From a bacterium (GTDB taxonomy: Bacteria; Calditrichota; Calditrichia; RBG-13-44-9): a stretch of 54,680 bases of DNA. Every line of letters starts with the position of its first letter. Positions within the stretch are counted from its first letter, which is position 1. A model generated the notes under the pieces. It saw only the letters and a list, made by a program, of their open reading frames with translations. It was not told the origin of the DNA and ran no database searches. Positions 44,757 to 53,974 of this stretch are shown piece after piece. A program made the translations under genes and the position numbers. The DNA lies in assembly GCA_020350205.1 (NCBI GenBank), contig CP070707.1:3978928-4033607 (forward strand), written 5' to 3'.

Positions 44757-45323
44757 TTACGAAATCCATACCATCTCCATCTGATCTATTTCCCATCGCT
44801 CTCTTTTGGATAAGATGATCATATATCCGAATCCTGCCAGATAATGTATGTTCAATGAAATGTAGATGAGGGCCTGGTTTCCGGTTTCGTTAAATCCTAC
44901 TCGGGAGAAACCAACCAATCCGGGAGAATTTGGATAGGTCTGATAAAATCCTTCCCATCCCCCTAATAGTTCCCAACGTTTCCAGGAAATAAAATCCAAA
45001 TTCAGGGGCCCGTCAATCGTAATTTTAAATGGATAGCAAACCTGATTACAGAAATTATAATTGTCTATTGTAGCCTGCTGGAGAGTTGGAAATTGTAAGG
45101 AATCCTGAGGTTGAAAAAACCAGGTTTCGGTAGAATCCAGAAAGACCATCCATTCCCTTCCTGGCACTAATAACAGAGAATCTATAACAATGCTATATAT
45201 CAGAAACTCGTTGTTATCTGTATTCAATGAATTCGGTTGTGTAGGATTAATGTTTCCTGAACAGGCAGCAATGATAACCACCATGAAAAAAAGGTGAAAA
45301 AAAATAATTTTAGTGAATCCCAT
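44757..45323 (-). CDS. Lipoprotein of unknown function
   Basis: The 188-residue protein has a lipoprotein signal (MVVIIAACSG). The mature sequence contains several aromatic-rich segments (DSTETWFFQPQDSLQF, WKRWELLGGWEGFYQTYP) and appears all-beta. I do not recognise a family. It is the last gene of a four-gene minus-strand group, 20 bases after a barrel gene. Confidence 0.7.
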   Translation of the reverse strand: MGFTKIIFFHLFFMVVIIAACSGNINPTQPNSLNTDNNEFLIYSIVIDSLLLVPGREWMVFLDSTETWFFQPQDSLQFPTLQQATIDNYNFCNQVCYPFKITIDGPLNLDFISWKRWELLGGWEGFYQTYPNSPGLVGFSRVGFNETGNQALIYISLNIHYLAGFGYMIILSKRERWEIDQMEMVWIS

Positions 45324-45343
45324 ATGAGTCTCCTATCCCTGAT

Positions 45344-47134
45344 TTACAGTGAAGTTCTAAAAACCAGCCACCACTGTGCAATCCTGAAGGTTTCTTCAAA
45401 TTCCGGATTGATTAAGAGCTGAAACTGAAACCGGGGTGAGATATCTACCTCAATCTTGCTGATGAGATCGGTAAAATCCTCTGAAATTTTCTGGGGAGGA
45501 TTTGTATATCTTTCCGCAAAATTATTCTCAGTTTTCAGGCTATCATTTTCCAAACGTTGACGGGTATGAAAATAGGCGACGGTGACCTCCTCGATTTCCC
45601 AGTTCCTGAGAATTTTATTGATACCCACGGTAAAAGACCATTGCCGGTTTAATTGGAAATCGAATATAAGCGGAATCTGGATTGACCATTCTTTCGAATT
45701 GTATTTCCAATCCAGAATTTTGTCTTCATACAGGTAATGGTTCCAATCATACGGGGAATTACTCTGGTGGTCAGAAAATAGGGTAACGATAACCGGTTCA
45801 GTCGATTGTATTATCGAGGTTTTATGGGCATAATAAAATCCAAGCGATAAATTGCTTGTTCGATTTAATTTAAAACGAAAATTCAACAAAGCCTGATGCC
45901 AGTCAATCTGTTTATCTCCAGAGCCCGTCCGGTGATCATGCAATCCGGATTGATAACGGCTTTCATAAATGAGGGTATCGCCGCGCCAGCTTGATTCATA
46001 AAATGAGGTATCCCTGATCTGCGATTGATTGGTGGGGTCAATTTCGGAGGATGTATAACGATAATAAAAATTTATTTGATTCTGATCCTTTAAAATTTTT
46101 GAAAGATTAACACTACCGTACCAATTCTTTCCATCCTGATCCCAGTTTTGCCTGGTCTGAGAATCATTGAAACTATTTCCGTTATTTTCAGGGACAATCC
46201 GGTCCTGATAACTATACTCAGAAAAATAACCTGTTTGGTAAAGTTGATCTGCATGGCCATTCAGATATCCCAATTTTGACCCTATGGCAAAATTTGAGTG
46301 AACTTGATAATCCATACCAACCGCCAGATCGAGGTGGTGATAGTTTTGTTCCCGCTGAATTTCGTTTAATGATCGCCAGTCAGAATCGTTGGTACTGCCA
46401 TATTCATCACTTTGCAGGTTCTGATATATTCCATCTCTGGATTGTAACACACCATTCATAGAAACACCCAGAGTGAGTTTTGTATTTATTCTGCTACCCA
46501 AGAAAGCTGAAATAAGATGTCCTTGATGGTTCATCTCATCCTTTCCGGAATATCGATCCTGGACAGGATAATTAAATCCACCTACCTGATTACCAAATAC
46601 ATCATAACCATAACGATTGTAAAAAATCCAGGATGGCATGCTGTAAAAATTTTCTTGTTTGTAAATCAGCTGATAGGTCCCACCCAAAAATAATTTTTGA
46701 TTTTTGGGATCTTTCAGATAGGTTAGGAATCCTAATGAAAATACGGGTTCCGGATCTCTGCGAGTGGTATTATACCATCTTGGATCAATATAAATTGGGG
46801 CATGATATTGGGACATATCCCATAATGGATGAATATAATAATCATCCGCAATAGTCGCAGATGTACGGTCGCCTCGAAAATCCAGATGAATAAGATTACC
46901 TTCAGTTAATACAGGTAATTTTGCTGGATTCAAATAGAGATTTAAAAATGGGTCTTCAACTAAACCCACCGAAACCTCGCGATAGCGGTGAAGTCCAAAT
47001 GTATTCAGATAATAACTGGTAAAGTAAAGATCTGATTGCTCAAAACTTTGTTCAGTTACTCTCTCCCCCCAATATTGTGAATACGCAGGCAAAATCATAC
47101 AAATCCAGGCTAGAAAGCAGAAATATTTTTTCAT
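45344..47134 (-). CDS. Outer-membrane beta-barrel candidate, unknown function
   Basis: The 596-residue protein has a signal peptide (FLAWICMILPAYSQ). The mature part has an early LNLYLNPAKLPVL segment, reminiscent of the NPA motifs of FadL- or PorV-like barrels, then many amphipathic strands rich in Tyr, Trp and Asn and a C-terminal WWLVFRTSL. No function can be assigned. It follows the serpin gene by 27 bases and precedes a lipoprotein gene. Confidence 0.72.
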   Translation of the reverse strand: MKKYFCFLAWICMILPAYSQYWGERVTEQSFEQSDLYFTSYYLNTFGLHRYREVSVGLVEDPFLNLYLNPAKLPVLTEGNLIHLDFRGDRTSATIADDYYIHPLWDMSQYHAPIYIDPRWYNTTRRDPEPVFSLGFLTYLKDPKNQKLFLGGTYQLIYKQENFYSMPSWIFYNRYGYDVFGNQVGGFNYPVQDRYSGKDEMNHQGHLISAFLGSRINTKLTLGVSMNGVLQSRDGIYQNLQSDEYGSTNDSDWRSLNEIQREQNYHHLDLAVGMDYQVHSNFAIGSKLGYLNGHADQLYQTGYFSEYSYQDRIVPENNGNSFNDSQTRQNWDQDGKNWYGSVNLSKILKDQNQINFYYRYTSSEIDPTNQSQIRDTSFYESSWRGDTLIYESRYQSGLHDHRTGSGDKQIDWHQALLNFRFKLNRTSNLSLGFYYAHKTSIIQSTEPVIVTLFSDHQSNSPYDWNHYLYEDKILDWKYNSKEWSIQIPLIFDFQLNRQWSFTVGINKILRNWEIEEVTVAYFHTRQRLENDSLKTENNFAERYTNPPQKISEDFTDLISKIEVDISPRFQFQLLINPEFEETFRIAQWWLVFRTSL

Positions 47135-47161
47135 ATATCTTCTCCATAAAAGTGTGCATTA

Positions 47162-48406
47162 TTAATTTTCCCACTGTGGTTCAGTGATCTTTCCAACAAA
47201 AAGAACTGTCTGTGAGGGTTTATCATAAAGAACAAAAAGGAAAGGTCGGACTACCCGCATAATAAATTTGTCGCTACCCGCTGAGGTCAGGGTTATCGTA
47301 ACAGAGGTTGCGGCTGCCGCTTCTGTACCTTCTTCGTCAACCTGAATAAAGCTTTTATGCATAACCAGACTGATGAATGCGTTTCCCAGTCCCTCATAGA
47401 GATTTGAAAAATTCGCATTTATTGGGTCAAACGCGACACCCATGCCCAGTTTTCCCAGTATATCATTCAGCTTTTTTTTGTAGGCAAACTTGAATTTTGG
47501 AAATTCCAAAACCCCCTGGCAGGTCTGGAAACTCCCCAGCCAGTTTATGAGCTGCTCATGTGTGATATTAGAAATGAGATTTTGCAAAGAAACCTCTTTC
47601 TTTGGAAGAATAATGGCCATCCGGAAATCTCCGTTACCATATGGTAACTCGACAGCCTGAATATCATTATCTTCCAGATAAAAGAAATTTCTTTCCTGAT
47701 GCATTAATTGACAGGTAATGGTATGTCCGGCCGGGTGATAGAACTGATCTTCCTGGGTCAATTGCGGATCAAACTGGTAGGTCCATATACCCTTAAAATA
47801 AATGGCATTAATCAAAAACATGATGTCATTCGGATCAATCTGGTTGATCATTTTCTTAATTTTACCATGGGTCTGATCGAAAACCCACTGATTGATTTTT
47901 AGTATCGAGCCTGGATCCGAGAAATTCAAACTTTCAACCCTGGCATTGAAATAATATTTGTTGATATCGATAAACTCCTGTTTGAAAGAGAGATCGTCGC
48001 GGTACCAAATTGAATTTGCAATTTTAAAGGCCACTTTAGGGTCCAGCTGGGAAAGGAGAGTAATCAAGCTTAAATAGGATTGGTTGATTTCCTGCTGGGT
48101 AAGTCCATATAATTCCAATGTTTTCTCCATCGCCAGACGGGTTTCCCCGGCGGCTCCGTTGAGTGTCATACCCAGCGCCATAGAGATACTTAACGGGGAG
48201 ATGAACACATTGGAATCTGGTGAAGATTGGGACAATTCTTTAAATATTTTAATACCGAACCGGTTATCCGAGGAAACCAGCTTTGTTTCTTCGGTATTTA
48301 ACTGGCGCCTCTGGCTGAAAGGAATAGGATCGGTTATTCGTGTACAGGCACCGGCCATAAGGGCGAAAGCGATAAAAATGAAATGTTTTTGAATGAAATA
48401 GGTCAT
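47162..48406 (-). CDS. Serpin-family protease inhibitor, lipoprotein
   Basis: The 414-residue protein starts with a lipoprotein signal (ALMAGAC) and is then a full-length serpin. Typical segments are SPLSISMALGMTLNGAAGET, LINAIYFKGIW and RPFLFVLYD. The hinge EEGTEAAAATS is the small-residue type of inhibitory serpins. Counting from Gly P15, the P1 residue would be near a Thr-Ser pair, suggesting a target with small or polar preference (subtilisin or elastase-like); this is uncertain. The ATG at 48406 is chosen over TTG 48421 because GGAGG lies 8 bases before it. A cell-surface or periplasmic location is inferred. Confidence 0.92.
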   Translation of the reverse strand: MTYFIQKHFIFIAFALMAGACTRITDPIPFSQRRQLNTEETKLVSSDNRFGIKIFKELSQSSPDSNVFISPLSISMALGMTLNGAAGETRLAMEKTLELYGLTQQEINQSYLSLITLLSQLDPKVAFKIANSIWYRDDLSFKQEFIDINKYYFNARVESLNFSDPGSILKINQWVFDQTHGKIKKMINQIDPNDIMFLINAIYFKGIWTYQFDPQLTQEDQFYHPAGHTITCQLMHQERNFFYLEDNDIQAVELPYGNGDFRMAIILPKKEVSLQNLISNITHEQLINWLGSFQTCQGVLEFPKFKFAYKKKLNDILGKLGMGVAFDPINANFSNLYEGLGNAFISLVMHKSFIQVDEEGTEAAAATSVTITLTSAGSDKFIMRVVRPFLFVLYDKPSQTVLFVGKITEPQWEN

Positions 48407-48433
48407 TTTATTTTCCTCCAATATTGATTATTC

Positions 48434-48865
48434 TCAGGGAATACGGCTGGTTTGCCATTCCCCGTATCCCACCAATTGACTGTGCGGGTCGAGTTCCTTA
48501 TAAGTCCCCTGTAGACTGTCTGCTAAAATCTTCCCTCTCATTTGAAAACTCTCTTTACCTTGATGATCTGTCAGATATAGACTGAACCACAGTGAATCTA
48601 TCCCGTTGTGAGTACCGCCCATCACCAAAAATGATGTAAAGACTGAGTCGACAGAAAGATGTGCTGATCCAGTAACGGTAGGAGAATTTTCGAATTCACC
48701 CTCGATAAGGGTAAGGAAAAAAGAATGACTGTTTAATTGACCTTTCCAGCTTCCTTCAACCAGAACGGACAACGGGGAATTCGGAAGATTATTTTTACAA
48801 CCCAAAAGATAGCATGCAATAGGAACACAAATATACAGGAAACTTCTCAGAATATTGAGTTTCAT
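48434..48865 (-). CDS. Small lipoprotein of unknown function
   Basis: The 143-residue protein has a lipoprotein signal (ACYLLGC). The mature part is short and strand-rich (GSWKGQLNSHSFFLTLIEG, GSAHLSVDSVFTS), resembling a lipocalin-like small beta domain, but I make no firm family call. It heads the operon with the serpin and barrel genes, and a sigma-54-like element lies about 90 bases upstream. Confidence 0.72.
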   Translation of the reverse strand: MKLNILRSFLYICVPIACYLLGCKNNLPNSPLSVLVEGSWKGQLNSHSFFLTLIEGEFENSPTVTGSAHLSVDSVFTSFLVMGGTHNGIDSLWFSLYLTDHQGKESFQMRGKILADSLQGTYKELDPHSQLVGYGEWQTSRIP

Positions 48866-48955
48866 TCATTCTCCAGGGGTTATTCCATTTTATTTTTAGA
48901 CATCATTTTCCAGCGAAAATATTTTAAATTCATGGCCCTCTTATTCCATATTAAT

Positions 48956-48970
48956 TCAAATGACATGCCA
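48956..48970 (-). promoter_or_regulatory. Sigma-54-like element upstream of the serpin-barrel operon
   Basis: The minus strand reads TGGCATGTCATTTGA: -24 TGGCATG and -12 TTGA at correct spacing, with A in place of the consensus C, the same deviation as at 39548-39564. The gene start is about 90 bases downstream. Confidence 0.45.
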
Positions 48971-49073
48971 CCATAAACTGAATGGTGATCTCAATTTATA
49001 ATATTTCGTAACTATATAAATATTAGTAGATTATGCCTGTTTTAATATGTGTCGTTTTATTGTATGATGTGGA

Positions 49074-49115
49074 AAAATATTATCAGAATTCTGATACTCT
49101 ATCAAAATTCTGATA
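49074..49115 (-). terminator. Terminator of the metK/scaffold unit, or twin palindromic operator
   Basis: ATCAGAATTCTGAT (49082-49095) is a perfect palindrome, and ATCAAAATTCTGAT (49101-49114) repeats it with one change, 19 bases apart. Together they also pair into one long stem with a 5-base loop, followed on the minus strand by AATATTTTTCC. Position downstream of the scaffold gene favours a terminator. Confidence 0.55.
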
Positions 49116-49156
49116 TGAAGAAGGTGTGGATTAAACTCAGTGGGATAAGAAATTTT

Positions 49157-49561
49157 TCAGTTCTGAGAAAAAAATGTTTCCAGGGCTTTTTTGAGGGTAG
49201 TGCTGGCCAGTAGGGCACACTCATGTTTTTGCTCCGGTAATCCACCCAGAAAACTGAGAATATCACTGGATTCTATTTTCTGAGCATTCTTAACAGTTTG
49301 ACCCTTGATCATTTCTGTTAAAGCGGATGCCGCTGCCTGCAGTCCGGCACATCCGATATAGTCATACTTTGCTTCCGTGATAATATTTTGCTCTATGGTG
49401 AGATATAATATCATAATGTCTCCGCAGGTTCCCTGATTCTTGGCGCTGACGGTGGGTGAAGGTATCTCTCCCACATTGGTCTTATTCAAGATATATTGGA
49501 TTGCCTTATCCGAGTATCCCATTGCCTGTAACAGGGGAATGCGTTTCTGCTCCATTTCCAT
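49157..49561 (-). CDS. IscU/NifU-like iron-sulfur scaffold protein
   Basis: The 134-residue protein has the three Cys positions of the IscU/NifU N-terminal family: GTCGDIM, YIGCAGLQAAAS and HECALLA. Such scaffolds build Fe-S clusters for delivery to other proteins. An N-terminal extension of about 40 residues precedes the core, and other isc or suf genes are not adjacent. It lies 22 bases downstream of metK on the same strand. ATG 49555 is an alternative start. Distinction between a true scaffold and a regulatory IscU-like protein is not possible here. Confidence 0.85.
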   Translation of the reverse strand: MEMEQKRIPLLQAMGYSDKAIQYILNKTNVGEIPSPTVSAKNQGTCGDIMILYLTIEQNIITEAKYDYIGCAGLQAAASALTEMIKGQTVKNAQKIESSDILSFLGGLPEQKHECALLASTTLKKALETFFSQN

Positions 49562-49583
49562 GTTACCATCCCTTTTCAGGACA

Positions 49584-50720
49584 TCACGCCCTTTTTAATA
49601 GCTCCTTTACCTTATCGGTAGATTCCCAGGTAAAGTCTTTATCTTTTCGTCCAAAATGTCCAAATGCGGCGGTTTTTTTGTATATGGGTCGTAATAATTC
49701 AAGATGATTGATAATCCCGCCGGGAGTAAAATCAAATATATCCTGCACAATTTTAGTGAGGTGATTATCTGGCAACTTGCCGGTTCCAAAAGTTTCAACC
49801 ATGAGGCTTACTGGTTCTGCAATGCCAATAGCATAGGCGACCTGAATGCCGCATCTCTCAGCTAAACCGGCTTTTACGACATTCTTGGTGACATACCGTG
49901 CAAAATATGAGGCGGAACGGTCTACTTTCGTGGGATCTTTGCCACTAAAACAACCTCCGCCGACATAGTATGAACCACCGTAAGTGTCAACCACCACTTT
50001 ACGCCCGGTCAGACCGGTATCGGCTTTGGGTCCACCGACCACAAATCGGCCGGTTGGATTAATGAAATACTTGATATTTTTATCCTGGAGATTTTCGGGA
50101 ATGATCGGCTCAATGACTTCTTTGATGATATCTTCTTTTAGTTTTTCAAGATCAATTCCATCATCATGGTTGGCGGAGACAACCACTTTTTCAACCGCTT
50201 CGGGCTTATGATTTTTGTAACGTACGGTGACTTGAGACTTTCCATCAGGGCGCAGGTAGGTCAGCACCTTTTTGCGCCTGACTTCACTTAACTTCATGGT
50301 AATTTTATGGGCAAGAGTAATGGGCATGGGCATAAGTTCTTCTGTTTCGCTGGAAGCATAACCGAACATCATTCCCTGATCACCTGCACCTGCACGGTCT
50401 ACCCCGATAGCTATATCGGGTGATTGCTGATTAATATTTGTTAACACAGCACAGCTTTCGGAATCAAAACCATAATGAGGATCTGTGTAACCGATTTCCC
50501 GGACGGTATCTCTAACAATGCCAGGAATATCTACATAAGTTTCACAGCTTATTTCTCCTCCAATAAAAACTAAACCATTACTTATAAATGTTTCACAAGC
50601 TACTCGCCCAAAAGGATCGCTGGTAATGATGGCATCGAGGATAGCGTCAGAAATCTGATCTGCCATTTTATCGGGATGGCCCTCTGTGACTGATTCTGAG
50701 GAAAAACTAAAGTTGTTCAT
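49584..50720 (-). CDS. metK: S-adenosylmethionine synthetase
   Basis: The 378-residue protein has the MetK signatures [26 protein letters not shown] and [16 protein letters not shown]. Length is close to the family norm. It makes S-adenosylmethionine from ATP and methionine. No SAM riboswitch is visible in the 80 bases upstream. The IscU-like gene follows closely and probably shares the transcript. Confidence 0.97.
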   Translation of the reverse strand: MNNFSFSSESVTEGHPDKMADQISDAILDAIITSDPFGRVACETFISNGLVFIGGEISCETYVDIPGIVRDTVREIGYTDPHYGFDSESCAVLTNINQQSPDIAIGVDRAGAGDQGMMFGYASSETEELMPMPITLAHKITMKLSEVRRKKVLTYLRPDGKSQVTVRYKNHKPEAVEKVVVSANHDDGIDLEKLKEDIIKEVIEPIIPENLQDKNIKYFINPTGRFVVGGPKADTGLTGRKVVVDTYGGSYYVGGGCFSGKDPTKVDRSASYFARYVTKNVVKAGLAERCGIQVAYAIGIAEPVSLMVETFGTGKLPDNHLTKIVQDIFDFTPGGIINHLELLRPIYKKTAAFGHFGRKDKDFTWESTDKVKELLKRA

Positions 50721-50800
50721 AGGTACTCCGTAACTGTCAGGCTGAATAAACTAATTATCTAAATTTCATTTAAATCCGATAATAATTGACTCTCCAAATA

Positions 50801-51859
50801 TCAGACTTTCATATCATCATTAAATTTACTTAAAGAATCTTTCAGAAACTGGATGCTATCAATTTTATAAGGATCCTTCTCGTAAATCAGGGCTAAGTAA
50901 TAACTCACCCAGTCACCGATGTATATCAATGAAAATATCCGTGATAAAAGACTTTTTCCTTCACCAAATACTTCAAATATCGGAACATGATTTTTTTGGA
51001 ATATTTCTTTGGTAATATCCAGTCTGATTTTGTTTCTGGTGAGTTCTGATTGATCCCGTAAAAAAAGTATATTGAAGTTTTCCAGTACTTCCCTGGGTGC
51101 CTCCCATCCCATTATCTCGTTATGATTCAATTCTGGAAGAACATTGCTGAAGGCTAAAACTTTAGAATTTTCATTGAATTGATTCCGCCAGCGGGTAACC
51201 ACGGGGTATAATAATTCTGAGGCTGTGTAAATCATCGGTATTTTTTTGTAAAGCCGCTGTGCAATTAATTTAGCCAGATTATGAATGTGAGTAGTCTGGG
51301 GTGCATTTCTTTCTCGAAGTTCGTGTAAAACTTTTATAGTTTCGCTAATTTCCTCATTCTTTGGCTCGATCAAACCAAGATGTTGAAAGAAATTAAGAAT
51401 GGGAAAAAACATATATCCAAGTGCTTGACGTGGGGGATACCCCTGGGGAATTTTTAAATAGGGAAATTTATGCGACTGTAAAATTTGTTCAAGTTTGCCG
51501 CCGCTGGAGAGACCAAAAACAGATGCTTTTTTTTCGATAGCATGTAGGGTGGCATTCAAGGTTTCTTCGGTATTTCCTGAATAACTACAGCTAATAACGA
51601 GGGTCTGCGGGCTAACGAAATTTGGCAGGGAATAATTTCGGTTAACAATAAAGGGTATTGCAAATTCATCCTGCAGGTAATATTTAAGCAAATCACCTGC
51701 TATGGCAGAACCACCCATGCCGGTGAAAACGACCTCTTTAAAATCTTTTTTTATCGTCTTGATATTTAAATCTTTAACTAGACTGGGCGCTTTCTCAATT
51801 TGGTCAGGAAATTCGCAAATAAATTGAAAAAAGTTGGAATGATCAGATGTTTGCATCAA
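50801..51859 (-). CDS. Bifunctional phosphoglucose/phosphomannose isomerase (SIS domain)
   Basis: The 352-residue protein has the tandem SIS fold of the bifunctional PGI/PMI family: FTGMGGSAIAGDLLKYY and SCSYSGNTEETLNAT in the first domain, then PRQALGYMFFP and the C-terminal isomerase part. It interconverts glucose-6-phosphate or mannose-6-phosphate with fructose-6-phosphate. The gene follows ptsI by 50 bases, which suggests a sugar-phosphate unit. Confidence 0.9.
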   Translation of the reverse strand: MMQTSDHSNFFQFICEFPDQIEKAPSLVKDLNIKTIKKDFKEVVFTGMGGSAIAGDLLKYYLQDEFAIPFIVNRNYSLPNFVSPQTLVISCSYSGNTEETLNATLHAIEKKASVFGLSSGGKLEQILQSHKFPYLKIPQGYPPRQALGYMFFPILNFFQHLGLIEPKNEEISETIKVLHELRERNAPQTTHIHNLAKLIAQRLYKKIPMIYTASELLYPVVTRWRNQFNENSKVLAFSNVLPELNHNEIMGWEAPREVLENFNILFLRDQSELTRNKIRLDITKEIFQKNHVPIFEVFGEGKSLLSRIFSLIYIGDWVSYYLALIYEKDPYKIDSIQFLKDSLSKFNDDMKV

Positions 51860-51909
51860 AAATACTCCTTATAGACTTTTCGGTTATATGAGACATCAGC
51901 ATGTTTAGT

Positions 51910-53700
51910 TTATGCCTTTTTATATACTTCTCCCCGATGATTCGAAAGTTCGTGGGGTACTGTAAATATGCTGGAATAAAAAGTTTCACACAGATATTGA
52001 CTTTTTGAGGCAGTTCGGCACTTTTGAACCCGGGTATATAATTTTTTACATGAGTCAAGGTTGATATGGCGAATAACATCTTTTATTTCCGGAATTGCAT
52101 AATGGGCAACACTCAGATTTTCTAAACCCATGCCGATGAGCAGAGGAATTGCGATCGGATCCCCAGCCATTTCTCCACACATACTGACCAGTTTATTTTT
52201 CCTTTTACTAGCATCAATTACCAGTTTTACTAAATGTAAATGAGCGGGATGAAAATGATTATAGAGATGAGAAATTTTTTCATTAGCTCGGTCAACAGCC
52301 ATGGTGTATTGAACAAGATCGTTCGTACCGATACTGAAAAAATCGACTTCCTCCAGAAAATCATCAATTCGAATGGCCGCAGAAGGGATTTCCACCATCA
52401 TACCCACTTCGATATCGGGATTAAATTTTTTCCCTTCACTTTCTAAAACCTCCTGTGCTTCTTTGATTACCTGTTTAAATTGAATAATTTCTTCGATTGA
52501 GCTGATCATGGGAAGCAGGAGTTTCATATTGCCGTGAATATTGGCGCGCAGGATAGCTTTGAGTTGCGGGATGAATATCTCTTTGTGGTCCAGACAAAAA
52601 CGTATGGCTCGCCAACCCAGAAAAGGATTTTTTTCGGGAAGGCCGACCAGATCCGGGAGTAATTTATCACCCCCCACGTCCAGAGTTCGGATGAGGACAT
52701 CTTCAGGATTTACCGCTTCTGCAATCTTTAGATAATGTTCAGTTTGTATATCTTCTGAAGGGAAGGATGATCCGGAAAGAAAAAGACCTTCGGTTCTATA
52801 GAGGCCGATCCCCTCAGCGCCTGACTTTTTTAATTGTTCAAGCTCCTCGGTAAATTCAATATTACCCATAATCTGAATTATTTTCCCATCCAGAGTCTGC
52901 GCAGGTTTTCCAGCGGTTTTAAGCAAGCTATTTTCCAGAACTATGAATTCTTTTCGCTTTTTGGAATAGGAATCGATAGTATGTGGGGAAGGATTGATAA
53001 TGATAATTCCCTCACCACCATCCAGAATTAACATATCTCCCTTTTTAACCATATTGGTAATAAACTCCGTACCAACCACTGCCGGAACGCCTAATGATCT
53101 TGCTACAATTGCAGTGTGAGAATTTTTACCACCTACATTGGTGCAAAAACCGAGGGTGTTTTTATGATGTAATTTGATAATATCCGCCGGACTGACATTA
53201 TCGGCCACAACCAGCGATGGCCTTTTAAAATTAAAACCTGTTTTTTTTCCAAGAAGTTTTTTTAAGATAAGCCTCTTTAAATTCTGAATATCTAAAGCCC
53301 GTTCTCGAAGATATTCATCCGATAAGTGTTGAAAATGTTCTTTTTTATTTTTGAAAACCTTAAATGTGCCATATGCTGCATTATAATTATTTTCTGAGAT
53401 CATCAGTTCAACTTCGTTCAGAAATATTTTATCTTCCAGGATGGAAATTTGAACCTGCAGAATATCGGCAAAATCCTTTCCATATTTTTTGTCGGATTCA
53501 CGGTAGACTCTTTTTAAATCGCGACGGCACGCACTGATTGCTTTTCTGAATTGTTTGATTTCTAGTTCGATACTTTCTTGGGGAATAATCTGAAGTTCCG
53601 GTTCATAAGTTGTCTCATGGTAAATGTAGGCTGGCCCAATCGCAATTCCGGAAGATGCTGGAATACCTTTCAGGGTGATTTCAGGTTTAACTTTCATCAT
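51910..53700 (-). CDS. ptsI: Phosphoenolpyruvate-protein phosphotransferase (enzyme I of the PTS)
   Basis: The 596-residue protein has an HPr-binding helical domain, the swivelling phospho-His domain with His195 (GGKNSHTAIVARS), and the PEP-binding barrel (EGIGLYRTEGLF, GTNDLVQYTMAVDR, SMCGEMAGDP). It moves phosphate from PEP to HPr. No GAF domain is present, so it is not the PtsP nitrogen type. HPr and enzyme II genes are not in the window. The gene is divergent from the fibronectin-protein gene across a 274-base region. Confidence 0.95.
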   Translation of the reverse strand: MMKVKPEITLKGIPASSGIAIGPAYIYHETTYEPELQIIPQESIELEIKQFRKAISACRRDLKRVYRESDKKYGKDFADILQVQISILEDKIFLNEVELMISENNYNAAYGTFKVFKNKKEHFQHLSDEYLRERALDIQNLKRLILKKLLGKKTGFNFKRPSLVVADNVSPADIIKLHHKNTLGFCTNVGGKNSHTAIVARSLGVPAVVGTEFITNMVKKGDMLILDGGEGIIIINPSPHTIDSYSKKRKEFIVLENSLLKTAGKPAQTLDGKIIQIMGNIEFTEELEQLKKSGAEGIGLYRTEGLFLSGSSFPSEDIQTEHYLKIAEAVNPEDVLIRTLDVGGDKLLPDLVGLPEKNPFLGWRAIRFCLDHKEIFIPQLKAILRANIHGNMKLLLPMISSIEEIIQFKQVIKEAQEVLESEGKKFNPDIEVGMMVEIPSAAIRIDDFLEEVDFFSIGTNDLVQYTMAVDRANEKISHLYNHFHPAHLHLVKLVIDASKRKNKLVSMCGEMAGDPIAIPLLIGMGLENLSVAHYAIPEIKDVIRHINLDSCKKLYTRVQKCRTASKSQYLCETFYSSIFTVPHELSNHRGEVYKKA

Positions 53701-53925
53701 TAAAATTGCTTTAAGATTAAAAATTCAGGATAAATGAAAATAGATAATTTTAATTGATATATCAAATATAATTTTATGTCAGGAAAAAGACCATCTTACA
53801 TGCTATCGTGGTTACTTTTTTGATAGAGTATAATACGGTATCTACTCCGCCTTCATGCTGTAAAAAAATTTCTCAGATTTATAATTCATTCTGTCAATAA
53901 GGCTATCTATTCCTCAAAAAATATT

Positions 53926-53942
53926 TTGGCAATATTTTTGCA
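53926..53942 (+). promoter_or_regulatory. Sigma-54 promoter upstream of the fibronectin-III protein
   Basis: TTGGCAATATTTTTGCA has both consensus halves with GG-N10-GC spacing. It lies 32 bases before the GTG start, with an AAGGAG ribosome binding site between. It matches the element at 16005-16021 at all but two positions. Confidence 0.78.
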
Positions 53943-53974
53943 AGCCTTTTATAAGGTTATAAAAGGAGACCCAC

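Noticed and set aside
48880-48933. 17-residue frame upstream of the small lipoprotein (minus strand)
   Set aside because: It has a weak ribosome binding site and no recognisable features; too short to support.
50721-50800. SAM riboswitch before metK
   Set aside because: The 80-base leader shows none of the conserved riboswitch core or helices that I could recognise.
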